Shown piece by piece: positions 22,745-31,577 of a DNA stretch of 41,320 nt. Origin of the DNA: Acetobacteraceae bacterium (GTDB lineage Bacteria; Pseudomonadota; Alphaproteobacteria; Acetobacterales; Acetobacteraceae); contig JAMXLO010000067.1 in assembly GCA_024280945.1 (NCBI GenBank), positions 1 to 41,320 of the forward strand, given 5' to 3'. Each line of letters starts with the position of its first letter. The stretch's first letter is position 1. A model generated the notes under the pieces. The model had not been told where the DNA came from. It searched no databases and was given only the letters and a program-made list of their open reading frames with translations. Both the position numbers and the translations under genes were made by a program.

Positions 22745-24619
22745 GTGCTCGACGCAGTGCAGATGCCAGGTCGCCATCAGGTGCACATCGACCGCTCGCG
22801 CGATGCGCTGCTGACCGATTTCGGCCGCGCCACCCTATCCGACCGCTACCTGATGCCCGGCGAGGAGTTCCAGGACCTGTTCGCGCGCGTGGCCTCCTAC
22901 TACGGCGACGACGGCGCGCACGCGCAGCGGATCTACGACTACATGTCGAAGCTGTGGTTCATGCCGGCGACGCCGGTCCTTTCCAACGGAGGCACCCAAC
23001 GCGGACTGCCCATCTCATGCTTTCTGAACGAGGCATCCGATAGTCTGGAAGGCATCGTCGGATTGTGGAACGAGAATGTCTGGCTGGCGTCAAAGGGCGG
23101 AGGCATCGGGTCCTACTGGGGCAATCTGCGCTCGATCGGCGAGAAAGTAGGAGCGGTTGGCAAGACGTCCGGCGTGATCCCCTTCATTCGAGTGATGGAT
23201 TCGCTGACGCTGGCGATCAGCCAGGGTTCGCTGCGGCGTGGCTCGGCCGCGGTCTACCTGCCGGTCAGCCACCCCGAGATCGAGGAATTCGTCGAGATTC
23301 GCCGGCCCACCGGAGGAGATCCGAACCGCAAGGCGTTGAATCTGCATCATGGCATCCTGGTGTCCGACGCCTTCATGCGCGCGGTGGAGGCGGATGAACC
23401 GTGGCCGCTGCTGTCGCCGCGGGACGAAACCGTGGTGCGGTCCATCTCGGCGAGAGCGCTGTGGATCCGGATCCTGACAGCGCGGATCGAGACCGGGGAG
23501 CCGTATCTGATCTTTTCGGACCATGTGAACCGCGCCCGGCCGGAACACCATAAGCTGGCGGGGCTGGAGGTGAAGACTTCCAATCTCTGCTCCGAAATCA
23601 CTCTCCCGACCGGCCGCGACCAGCATGGCTTGGAGCGCACGGCGGTGTGCTGCCTGTCGTCCCTGAACCTGGAGAACTGGCTGGAGTGGGAGGGCCATCC
23701 GACCTTTATCGAGGATGTGATGCGCTTCCTCGACAATGTGCTGCAGGACTTTATCGACCGTGCGCCGCCGGGAATGGAAAAGGCACGCTATGCCGCCACG
23801 CGCGAGCGGTCGGTCGGGCTTGGGGTGATGGGCTTCCACTCTTTCCTACAGGCGCAGAACGTGCCTTGGGAGAGCGTCATCGCCAAGGTCTGGAACAAGC
23901 GGATGTTCAAGCATATTCGCGAGCAGGCCGACCTGGCATCGCGGGTGCTGGCGGAAGAGCGCGGCCCCTGCCCTGACGCGGCGGAATACGGCGTTATGGA
24001 GCGGTTCTCGCACAAGCTGTCGATTGCGCCGACCGCGTCGATCTCCATCATTGCGGGTAACTCATCGCCCGGTATCGAGCCGATAGCGGCGAATGTGTTC
24101 CTGCAAAAGACGCTGTCAGGCAGCTTCACTGTGCGCAACCGGCACCTGCAGGTGCTGTTGGCGGCGAAGGGGCAGGACACGGAAGACGTGTGGTCCTCCA
24201 TCACGCTGCGAGCGGGAAGCGTGCAGCATCTGGATTTTCTGACCGAGCAGGAGAAGGCGGTGTTCAAGACCGCGTTCGAATTGGACCAGCGCTGGATCAT
24301 CGAGCACGCGGCGGATCGCGCTTCATTCATCTGCCAGAGCCAGTCGGTGAACCTGTTCCTGCCGGCCAATGTGCATAAGCGGGACCTGCATCAGATCCAT
24401 CTGATGGCCTGGAAGCGTGGGGTGAAGTCGCTGTACTACTGCCGCAGTCTCTCGATTCAGCGGGCTGACACGGTAAGTGAGGCGGCGGTACGGCCGGAGG
24501 AATTTTCCGCCGCTGCCGGGGTGGCGCCGGCGAATGATGCGCAGGTGCGGCTGCCGTTGGTGGCGGCCGCGGCTGGCGCGGGCGCGACGGACTATGAGGA
24601 GTGCCTGGCTTGCCAGTAG
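22745..24619 (+). CDS. nrdA: Ribonucleotide reductase, class I alpha subunit
   Basis: 624 residues. It makes deoxyribonucleotides from ribonucleoside diphosphates. Active-site residues are all present: C92 (PISCFLNE), N280-L-C282-S-E284 (SNLCSEI) and C302 (AVCCLSSLNL), corresponding to E. coli C225, N437/C439/E441 and C462. The radical-transfer tyrosines appear as YY (564-565), and the C-terminal redox pair is C620/C623 in ECLACQ. It starts directly in the catalytic alpha-domain and has no N-terminal ATP-cone, so it lacks the classical dATP activity site. GTG 22745 is preceded by AGGGAGAG at 6 nt. No nrdB follows; the glycan island begins 213 bp downstream. Confidence 0.95.
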   Translation: MLDAVQMPGRHQVHIDRSRDALLTDFGRATLSDRYLMPGEEFQDLFARVASYYGDDGAHAQRIYDYMSKLWFMPATPVLSNGGTQRGLPISCFLNEASDSLEGIVGLWNENVWLASKGGGIGSYWGNLRSIGEKVGAVGKTSGVIPFIRVMDSLTLAISQGSLRRGSAAVYLPVSHPEIEEFVEIRRPTGGDPNRKALNLHHGILVSDAFMRAVEADEPWPLLSPRDETVVRSISARALWIRILTARIETGEPYLIFSDHVNRARPEHHKLAGLEVKTSNLCSEITLPTGRDQHGLERTAVCCLSSLNLENWLEWEGHPTFIEDVMRFLDNVLQDFIDRAPPGMEKARYAATRERSVGLGVMGFHSFLQAQNVPWESVIAKVWNKRMFKHIREQADLASRVLAEERGPCPDAAEYGVMERFSHKLSIAPTASISIIAGNSSPGIEPIAANVFLQKTLSGSFTVRNRHLQVLLAAKGQDTEDVWSSITLRAGSVQHLDFLTEQEKAVFKTAFELDQRWIIEHAADRASFICQSQSVNLFLPANVHKRDLHQIHLMAWKRGVKSLYYCRSLSIQRADTVSEAAVRPEEFSAAAGVAPANDAQVRLPLVAAAAGAGATDYEECLACQ

Positions 24620-24832
24620 CTGAGTGGGGCATGCGATAGTTCGGCTAGGCAGGTCAGGCGAAGCTTTCTAATTAGACCTAATCAGCCACGGCGCCGTATT
24701 ATGACGGTGCAGCATCGAGCGATGTTGCGGATAGCCTGCCGACTAGAAATCCCATCTGGCTTCGCGCATGATCGCGTCGTTCACTGGATAAGTCGCTAGA
24801 AGAACATGCTGCGTCGTGGGGTGACACGCTGA

Positions 24833-27289
24833 ATGCGCGTAGCCGTTGATTGTCGAGTCCTCGGTACCGAAGCCGCCCTCCGTGGGATGGGGCGCTATAC
24901 GCAACAACAGATCTTCGAGGCTCTTCGAACTGACCCTGACTTGGAGGTCTTCTTGCTTGTTCGAGACAAGCTGGATCCTGCTCAGTGCCTCTATGACTGG
25001 TCGTTTATGCCGCGCGTGCACCCTATTTGGTTAGATGAGGGCTCAGAGGGGGCCACACCAGGGACCTTGCCTCATCATGAATGGCTTCTGCGCTATTCCA
25101 ATCGCCTTCAGGCGATGCTTCGCAATCTAAATATCGATGTATTCCACGATGCCACCCCATTTGTATTTACAGGGCCCTATTACACCGGGCTTACCCAGGC
25201 GCCGGCTGTTGCAACCTGCTACGATCTAATTCCTCTGATTTTCCCACGCCAATACTTTCCAGACTTGGCGGCACGCGACAGCTACTACCGAATGCTTCGG
25301 AACATACGTTCGGCCACTCGGGTAACTGCAATCTCGCGCTCTGCTGCGGACGACCTGAGACTCTACACGGGCTATTCAGCGGCTCAAATTGATGTCGCGT
25401 ACCCATTCGTCGATAAGGTCTTTCGAGTGGGCGCTGTTGATGCAACACGGCGTGCCGCAGCACGTCAGTTATTGAGAAGCACTTTGCCGGCGTTACCAGA
25501 GCAATTCATGCTTTCAGTGACCGGTATCCACCGAAGTAAAAACATCAGCTTTCTGCTTGACTGCTTTGCGGAAGCGCGCCGGCGCCGAGGTTGGACTGGT
25601 TTGCCGCTTGTAATAGTGCTGCCAACAGCCTGGACTGTGGAAGCTTTTCGCAATGCATTCGGTTCGCCACCAGGAACAGTCGTTCTGGCAGACGTGGCAC
25701 ACCACGTGCTGCGCGACCTTTATATTGCGTCTGAGTTCCTCTTCCAACCTTCGCTCTATGAGGGATTTGGGTATCCCGTTGCCGAGGCAATGTATTGTGG
25801 GGCAGCCGTCATTGCGACAAAGGTGGCCTCAATCCCGGAAATTGCCGGGGACGCGGCTTTTTTGATCTCACCGACGGACCGAAAAGCTGGAACGACTGCG
25901 ATGTTTCAGCTGGCAACTGATAGCGCTACACGTGACCGGCTCCGAGCAGTTGCCCCATTGAGGGCTGCCACATTCGGGGATCCGGCACAATTGGGCGCGG
26001 TGACTGTGGCTAGTTGGCGGGCAGCGGCGGCGACTTCAGCTGCGCCACGGACACGCATAGCACTGTGGAGTTCCATGCCACCACTAGATTGCGGCATTGC
26101 CGACTACACAGCGGAACTTGCTGACGGGCTCGCCGCTAAGCTTGAGGTCGATGTATATACTGACGGTAGCTATTTGCCGACACCACACGTGTCGCCACGT
26201 ATTCATTTCCGACACGTGCGTGACTTCAATCCAGCAGAGCCTGGTCTCAAAGAGAGTATTTTCCAGCTCCAGGCGCGGATATATCAGGCATTCATGTATT
26301 CGCCGATAATTGAGTATGGCGGCACAATCATGCTCCACGATATCGCCTTGGGTCCGGCCTTCTACGGACTGGAGCGGCACCTCGGTCGCTATACCGAATT
26401 TGAAGACCGGATGCTGGCTGTGGAGGGCGCCGAAGCGGTCCGCGATTTCGGAGCAGCACTTGCACGCATGGGAGGGACGTTGGATACGCGGGCAATCAAC
26501 GAGGCAATCGGAAAACATCTACTATTGCGCTGGGCAGTTGGTCATCCTAACCGGGTGCTGACGCACACTGACTGGCTTGCGCACGATCTGCGTCGCCATT
26601 ATCCAGAGTCAACAGTACATGTTGTGCGCCAAGGCTATAGAGACCGGTTACCGTTCGTGCGACACTTGCCATTGCAGCTATGGCGACATCGCCTCGGGGT
26701 ATCCAATAGCGGTATTATCGTTGGCGTTTTCGGCATCATCGGACGCAACAAACGGGTGGAACAAGGCATTGCCGCCTTCGAGCTGTTATACCGATCATAC
26801 CCCGACAGCCTTCTTTTGATCGTAGGACATTGCTACGACGAATCGTACCGTGCCGCGCTGCTACAGCAAATCCAGGATTCACCGGCGAGCACGCGCATCG
26901 TCTTTTCTGACTACGCTGAGCCCGATGTATTCCACGCACTAATGGCATTGTCCGATGTGTTAGTGAACCTGCGTTGGCCAGCGCTGGGGGGAGTCTCGGC
27001 TGTGCTGCTGCGAGGGCTCGCCGCGGGTAAGCCGGTAATCATATCCGACATCCCTGACTGGCGAATGTTGGGGAAAGAGGCCTGTCTGCCAGTTGCGGTT
27101 GACGATACCGAGGTTGATGGAATTGCTCGTCATCTACTGCGCATAGCAGGTGATCCCGCGGAACGAGCACGGCTCGGCCGCATCGCCCGCGAGTGGTTCG
27201 CCCGAGAGGCAACACTAGAAGTTATGGTCGGCGACTACCTTTGCGGCGGCCGCAAGCCGTCCGAGATATTGGTGGAGAAGGTCGTGTGA
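24833..27289 (+). CDS. Two-domain GT4 family glycosyltransferase
   Basis: An 818-residue protein with two GT-B glycosyltransferase units in tandem. Unit 1 (about 1-390) starts MRVAVDCRVL, has DLIPLIFPRQYF, VTGIHRSKNISFLL and the GT4 E-x7-E region SLYEGFGYPVAEAM near 306-319. Unit 2 (about 410-800) starts TRIALWSSMPPLDCGIADY and has VVGVFGIIGRNKRVEQG and a degenerate sugar-binding region (LRWPALGGVSAVLLRGLAAGKP). It probably adds two sugars to a lipid-linked or surface glycan at the inner face of the membrane. No transmembrane segment. The AT-richer codon use differs from the flanking housekeeping genes, and it overlaps the methyltransferase start by 4 nt. Confidence 0.9.
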   Translation: MRVAVDCRVLGTEAALRGMGRYTQQQIFEALRTDPDLEVFLLVRDKLDPAQCLYDWSFMPRVHPIWLDEGSEGATPGTLPHHEWLLRYSNRLQAMLRNLNIDVFHDATPFVFTGPYYTGLTQAPAVATCYDLIPLIFPRQYFPDLAARDSYYRMLRNIRSATRVTAISRSAADDLRLYTGYSAAQIDVAYPFVDKVFRVGAVDATRRAAARQLLRSTLPALPEQFMLSVTGIHRSKNISFLLDCFAEARRRRGWTGLPLVIVLPTAWTVEAFRNAFGSPPGTVVLADVAHHVLRDLYIASEFLFQPSLYEGFGYPVAEAMYCGAAVIATKVASIPEIAGDAAFLISPTDRKAGTTAMFQLATDSATRDRLRAVAPLRAATFGDPAQLGAVTVASWRAAAATSAAPRTRIALWSSMPPLDCGIADYTAELADGLAAKLEVDVYTDGSYLPTPHVSPRIHFRHVRDFNPAEPGLKESIFQLQARIYQAFMYSPIIEYGGTIMLHDIALGPAFYGLERHLGRYTEFEDRMLAVEGAEAVRDFGAALARMGGTLDTRAINEAIGKHLLLRWAVGHPNRVLTHTDWLAHDLRRHYPESTVHVVRQGYRDRLPFVRHLPLQLWRHRLGVSNSGIIVGVFGIIGRNKRVEQGIAAFELLYRSYPDSLLLIVGHCYDESYRAALLQQIQDSPASTRIVFSDYAEPDVFHALMALSDVLVNLRWPALGGVSAVLLRGLAAGKPVIISDIPDWRMLGKEACLPVAVDDTEVDGIARHLLRIAGDPAERARLGRIAREWFAREATLEVMVGDYLCGGRKPSEILVEKVV

Positions 27290-28536
27290 TCGGCTATAAC
27301 CGGGTTTGCAACCTTAGCGATTTCGCTGACGAGGCGCTCCGCACGGTTATTCGCGAAGTGTTCGCTCATGAGTTACGGCTATTCCCTCAAAACTATCCCG
27401 ATGGCGTGGCAGACTCGAAGCAATGGGAAATCGCAATGGCGGTCCGCGCCTTTCGAGACCACGGCGCGCTCCGGCCCGATGCAAGGTTTCTCGGTATTGG
27501 CGCCGGCACTGAAATTACGACCTTTTATCTGTCTCGCCATGTGCACCAAGTGGTTGCTACGGACATTTATGCTGGGGCCGGGCCATGGGCAGACGTTGCA
27601 CCAAGCGGCTTCCTAGTGTCGCCCGGCGAGTTTGCCGACCATATAACCTGCGAGCCGCGACGCATACTCCCCTTGCATCAAGATGCCCGTGCGCTCGATC
27701 TTCCCGACGATGAGTTCGAGGGCGTCTACTCGTCCGGTTCAATAGAGCATTTTGGCTCGCTGCCTTACGTCGCCAGCGCTGCCTATGAGATTGGTCGGGT
27801 ATTGAAGCCCGGTGGTGTCGCGGCGATCGCTACCGAGTTCAAGGTTGCTGGGCCGCCGGATGGTGATGGCTGGGATCCATTTGTCATTCTGTTCTCGCGT
27901 GAGAAACTCAAGCACTGGATTGTCGAGGCCAGTGGACTTGAACCCGTTGACGAACTGGATACGTCGCTAAGTGATGAGACATTATCTGTTCAGCGCGATC
28001 TCTCAAGCTTTCTCAGCGCGACAAAGAGAATAACGCATCCGGCACACAAGATCGGCATCTATCCGAACCTGGTCCTTTACCACGAGGGATATTTGTTCTG
28101 CTCGGTTCATCTGGCGTTGCGCAAGCCGATGAAGGGTTGGGGCGAGGCAAACCGTTGGGCGGCGCCTGACGGGGCCACAAGAGCAGAAGTCGCTGCTGGC
28201 AAGCTGGCGGCTGTAGCCGCGCTGGCCGCCCCGGCGGGAGGTAGCATCGAGCGATTTCTCTTCGAATCAGAGGTTGCGCGCTCCCGAGTTGCAGAACTCG
28301 AGGCGCAGCTCGCCATCGCGCGTTCCCGAATTACAGAACTCGAGGCGCAGATCGCCGCAGGAAGGTCACAGGCAGAAGCGGCAACATTGCTGGTTACCAC
28401 ACTGGAGGCACAGTTGGCGGCAAAGTCGGTGGAGCTGGAGCAGTTGGAGAGGATGATAGGGGCTCTACATACATCGACATCCTGGCGGCTGACTGCGCCA
28501 CTGCGTGCGGTCGTGAGACGGCTACGGTACCAGTGA
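27286..28536 (+). CDS. SAM-dependent methyltransferase with coiled-coil tail
   Basis: 416 residues from GTG 27286, which overlaps the glycosyltransferase stop (GTGTGA) and follows GGTGGAGAAGG. A class I methyltransferase domain (about 90-250) shows FLGIGAGTEITTF (SAM loop), VVATDI and SSGSIEHFGSLPYVASAAYEI, then VLKPGGVAAIATEF. From about residue 320 the chain becomes a coiled coil with a near-repeat (RSRVAELEAQLAIA / RSRITELEAQIAAG). It ends in TSWRLTAPLRAVVRRLRYQ. The tail motif SWRLTxPLR is shared with the converging FkbM protein. It probably methylates a sugar of a surface glycan; the target is inferred. Confidence 0.85.
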   Translation: MIGYNRVCNLSDFADEALRTVIREVFAHELRLFPQNYPDGVADSKQWEIAMAVRAFRDHGALRPDARFLGIGAGTEITTFYLSRHVHQVVATDIYAGAGPWADVAPSGFLVSPGEFADHITCEPRRILPLHQDARALDLPDDEFEGVYSSGSIEHFGSLPYVASAAYEIGRVLKPGGVAAIATEFKVAGPPDGDGWDPFVILFSREKLKHWIVEASGLEPVDELDTSLSDETLSVQRDLSSFLSATKRITHPAHKIGIYPNLVLYHEGYLFCSVHLALRKPMKGWGEANRWAAPDGATRAEVAAGKLAAVAALAAPAGGSIERFLFESEVARSRVAELEAQLAIARSRITELEAQIAAGRSQAEAATLLVTTLEAQLAAKSVELEQLERMIGALHTSTSWRLTAPLRAVVRRLRYQ

Positions 28537-28541
28537 GCGTG

Positions 28542-29687
28542 CTAGCGCCGCCCCAGTAAACGTGCGGTTGCCCGCAGAGGCTCTGTGAGCCGCCAGGATG
28601 AGCTGCGCCTTAAGGCATCCAGGTCGGCAATTAGCTGGGTGATTTCGGTAGCTTGGCGTTCCGCATGTGCGACCAGTTCGCGGATTTCGGTGGTTTGGCG
28701 TTCCGCATGTGCGACCAGTTCGCGGATTTCGCTCTGCTGCCGTTGGCATTCTGTCAGTAACCGTCGGACTTCGGCCTTCGATTCCTGAGCCTGGCTGCCG
28801 ACATTCCGGATCTCATTCCCTACACGAATGAGTTCGGCGGCTTGTGCCTCGTACGAGGCCGTTAAGTCATGAATACGTGCCTGCCCCGCATGCCAGGCAT
28901 CTTCAAGCTCGGCAATACGACTTTGGGCCTCCCCTAGGCGATTTGCGGCCTCTGCTACGCGATGTTCGGCGCTCGTTGCCCTCGCTACGGCGGCAACTTG
29001 TTCAGCAAGGACGAAATGATCGAACACATTGGGCGGCGTCTGGAAGTAACGCGATAGATCTGAGTGATGCTCCGCAGCAACAAAGAAAGCATTGAGACCG
29101 TCAAACCAACATTGCCTATAGTCCGCGCCTGCCAGCAGATCCGCGAACGATCCGATACGAACCTCAGACGAGCCTGGGACTGTAGCCTCCGCGACTATGA
29201 CCCATGGGCGATATGTTCCGAAGTCTGCACCAAGCAACACCTCTCGTTCGGCACCCTCGGCGTCGATCTTTAAGAAATGAATGTCGCCGGTCACGTATTG
29301 CCCGCACACAGCAGCTAGTGTGGTCACCTCAACGTCTATCGGTTGGGCAATTGCATAGCCGGATGCGGCGTGATGGCTGGCGATCTTTACATCCATAGTG
29401 GAGAGGCCAGTGCCTGCGATTCGGTGCAGCGTGGTATGTCCAGGCGTCGCGGCAACCGCCACCTGCAGGTTTATATCCAGAGGGCGCTCGGAGCGCAGCA
29501 TTGTAGCGTAATTGGGCTCAGGCTCGATGTTCACGCCGTGCCAACCACGGTCGTAAAAGGCGCGCGTCACCGAGAATTCGGTCGGATGTCCGGCTCCGAC
29601 ATCGATCCAAAAGCCAGACTGAATCGACCCGAGCGCACGCCATAGCATCACGTCCTCGAAATTTTGAGCGTAAGAGATGAAAGTCAT
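28542..29687 (-). CDS. FkbM family methyltransferase with coiled-coil tail
   Basis: About 381 residues from ATG 29687 (a TTG 6 nt upstream is possible; no good Shine-Dalgarno). The FkbM domain (about 1-215) opens MTFISYAQNFEDVMLWRAL and has IDVGAGHPTEFSVT (SAM loop), the VNIEPEP acidic strand, and FLKIDAEGAEREVL, the FkbM hallmark. FkbM enzymes O-methylate sugars or polyketides. A coiled coil follows (about 225-360), ending in an internal tandem repeat (EIRELVAHAERQ twice) and the tail SWRLTEPLRATARLLGRR. It converges with the other SWRLTxPLR protein with a 5-nt gap. A decayed copy of its 5' end lies at 30134-30267. Confidence 0.9.
   Translation of the reverse strand: MTFISYAQNFEDVMLWRALGSIQSGFWIDVGAGHPTEFSVTRAFYDRGWHGVNIEPEPNYATMLRSERPLDINLQVAVAATPGHTTLHRIAGTGLSTMDVKIASHHAASGYAIAQPIDVEVTTLAAVCGQYVTGDIHFLKIDAEGAEREVLLGADFGTYRPWVIVAEATVPGSSEVRIGSFADLLAGADYRQCWFDGLNAFFVAAEHHSDLSRYFQTPPNVFDHFVLAEQVAAVARATSAEHRVAEAANRLGEAQSRIAELEDAWHAGQARIHDLTASYEAQAAELIRVGNEIRNVGSQAQESKAEVRRLLTECQRQQSEIRELVAHAERQTTEIRELVAHAERQATEITQLIADLDALRRSSSWRLTEPLRATARLLGRR
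28653..28731 (-). repeat. 42-bp-period direct repeat inside the FkbM coiled coil
   Basis: Two identical 37-bp copies at 28653-28689 and 28695-28731 have a period of 42 bp, or 14 codons. They encode two EIRELVAHAERQ units, i.e. two heptad pairs of the coiled coil. The nucleotide identity shows a recent duplication that may vary the length of the tail. Confidence 0.85.
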
Positions 29688-30005
29688 CTGCAATATGCGT
29701 TTATTCGCTAGCTCGCGGTGGAGCTGGCGAGTGCGACCTGAAAATCTGCTGCGCGGCTACCTCTAGCGCGCAAAACCACGTCATCAATGCAGCCTTAAGT
29801 CATCTTCCGACACGACGCGGCGAAGGCTGCCGTCATCGATGCGAGCAAGCTGTCCGCCCACTTGGGGAATGGGCACCGAACACTGAGTCGGACTCTTAAG
29901 CAAACATCCATGGGCTTTTCCTGCCGAAAATGAGGTTGTCACACTGTTGAATTCCATCGGGACTGGCATCTGTTACCTAGCAATCATCTAAGCGCAGCGG
30001 CAAGT
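29688..30005. other. Gene-free stretch upstream of the FkbM gene
   Basis: About 320 bp, no recognisable gene. A 61-codon minus-strand frame (29784-29969) has no conserved domain. Given the relics on its right, it may hold further decayed sequence, including an unrecognised part of a lost methyltransferase gene. Confidence 0.4.
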
Positions 30006-30110
30006 CCGATCGGTCAATAAGAACCGTTGCCAAATAGAGTGGAGCATGATTGTCCTCCTGCAGAACGAACTTAGCGGACAGTCATTATGGTCGAAAGACC
30101 ACTTGCCAGG
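30006..30110 (-). pseudogene. Relic of the 5' end and leader of a methyltransferase gene
   Basis: Read on the minus strand from ATG 30047, it gives MLHSIWQRFLLTDR, close to MLHFLWRRFVADR, the start of the intact methyltransferase at 31388. The leaders also match: ggacagtcattat (from 30076) versus ggacagccattat (from 31410) in the same orientation, at similar distances from the two ATGs. A stop follows after about 19 codons, so only the gene start remains. Confidence 0.7.
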
Positions 30111-30133
30111 AAGAGTGGCGGCCGGGGCACTCA

Positions 30134-30267
30134 TGTTGCCAGTGCCTCGGCTAGCCCGAGGGAACGTCCAGCACCTACATCGATCCTACCGCCCGACCCG
30201 ATAGACCCGAGTGCGTGCCATAGCATCACATCCCAAAACTTTCAGCGCAAGGTCAGGTGCAATTCAT
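30134..30267 (-). pseudogene. Relic of the 5' end of an FkbM methyltransferase gene
   Basis: A minus-strand reading from 30232 to 30134 gives DVMLWHALGSIGSGGRIDV then GAGRS before a stop. The intact FkbM protein has DVMLWRALGSIQSGFWIDV then GAGH, 18 of 23 residues identical. The ATG (30267) overlaps the upstream methyltransferase stop as ATGA but is out of frame with the conserved part, and an early TGA follows. It is therefore a frameshifted remnant, not a gene. Confidence 0.8.
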
Positions 30268-31388
30268 GCCTTGCGCCGAATCACTAGTCCAACAGAGGTC
30301 GAGACGTATCCTAATAGCTGCAATTTCAAGTGGGGTGGTGCTTCATAAGGTGGCGTATCAACAAATCCGTCCAAAATATGAGTGTCTGGTGCGATGCTGA
30401 ACGGCTCAACCGCGTGCCCTCGCTGTTCTAGAAGATCGATCAATCTCAAGATGTCCTGTCTGCGGTATAGAACAGTTGGACCCTCCTCAATCGTGTCTTG
30501 GTCCGACGAGAGATTAAACTCGGTTGTGTGGCAAGCCACGCCGCCAGGCGAAAGCGTCTTCTCTAAGCTTTCCACGACAAAGTCGATACCAGTGGCGAGC
30601 GTTCCGAGGTGTTCGAACGAGCACGACGACCAGCAGAAATCGTAATCAGTGAAATCTTGAGGGATTCGAGTCATATCACATGGTAAAAATGTGACCATGT
30701 TGTCGAATGTGCTGCGGTCGACAATATCAGCATGATACAGATCCTCTAGTAACGCGGCATGCTGCCCGCCCTTCTGCCATCCTTTGGCGACGCCAATTTC
30801 TGTTGGCGCGTCGGTAGCCAAGACTTTAGTACCGAGACGTGCAAATGCGGCTGGAAGCGGCTCTGCCCCTACTGCAAACCCTAACGCCCGCTTGCCGGGA
30901 CCAATAGCCCCTGTGCGAAGCCCATGGTGGAGAATAAACACCCATTCCCAATATTTTCGGTGGAACGTAAGCGGGAGCCCCAAAACCTTGCTGAGCCGCC
31001 TGAACTCGGGATGGAGAAAGTCGCTTGCGGAGCAGGTTGAGTACCCCATGAACGGCTCTTCCACTCGCGCGTGCAGTTCGATTGAAGGGATGAACAGATT
31101 GGCCTTCCATGGTTTTTGCGGTGTCGCGGCTGAGAGCTTGGACTGGACGGTTTCAATCATCTCGGACCGTATGAGCGCGCATTGTACTGCAATTGCAGCT
31201 TCAATCCTGGCATCCAGCTCCGGCTCCAGTCTCTGCGACCAGTCTGATGCGAGATGCTTGGTTGGCATAGCGCCAAGTTGTGCCACCACTGCAGCGGAGA
31301 TTCGAGAGTTCAACTCGGGAGCCATGCGCGCTAACAAACTGGCCACCAAGCGATCAGCAACAAATCGCCGCCACAGGAAGTGCAGCAT
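30264..31388 (-). CDS. SAM-dependent methyltransferase
   Basis: A 374-residue protein. A ~90-residue helical N-terminus (MLHFLWRRFVADRL) is followed by a class I methyltransferase fold: ALGFAVGAEPLPAAFARLG (SAM loop), VLATDAP, the DYDFCWSSCSFEHLGTL region and LEKTLSPGGVACHTTEFNLSSD. The FEHLG and GGVAxxTTEF blocks resemble the methyltransferase at 27286-28536, so the two are distant relatives. No coiled-coil tail is present. It probably acts on a glycan or glycolipid. The stop overlaps the relic FkbM ATG, suggesting it was once translationally coupled to an FkbM gene. Confidence 0.82.
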   Translation of the reverse strand: MLHFLWRRFVADRLVASLLARMAPELNSRISAAVVAQLGAMPTKHLASDWSQRLEPELDARIEAAIAVQCALIRSEMIETVQSKLSAATPQKPWKANLFIPSIELHARVEEPFMGYSTCSASDFLHPEFRRLSKVLGLPLTFHRKYWEWVFILHHGLRTGAIGPGKRALGFAVGAEPLPAAFARLGTKVLATDAPTEIGVAKGWQKGGQHAALLEDLYHADIVDRSTFDNMVTFLPCDMTRIPQDFTDYDFCWSSCSFEHLGTLATGIDFVVESLEKTLSPGGVACHTTEFNLSSDQDTIEEGPTVLYRRQDILRLIDLLEQRGHAVEPFSIAPDTHILDGFVDTPPYEAPPHLKLQLLGYVSTSVGLVIRRKA

Positions 31389-31577
31389 GGCTTGCCTCTC
31401 AATACGATCGGACAGCCATTATCGGCGAAAGGGCGTTGGACGGGAATACGTTGCGGCTTCTTGCGGGCCCGGCTGCGCCAGCCCAACGCCGCGAGGCAAT
31501 TTATCCTGCCACGTTACGGCTTGCGGGTATCAGCAGCTCCCAAAGCAAGAAAGACCGTTCGCCCTAACCAGGCAGTA

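Noticed and set aside
22397-22786. A 129-codon minus-strand frame in the nrdA upstream region
   Set aside because: No recognisable domain, no ribosome site, and it overlaps the nrdA start and the NrdR boxes.
29784-29969. 61-codon minus-strand frame between the FkbM gene and the relics
   Set aside because: No ribosome site or domain, and it lies next to decayed sequence; kept only as part of the gene-free stretch.
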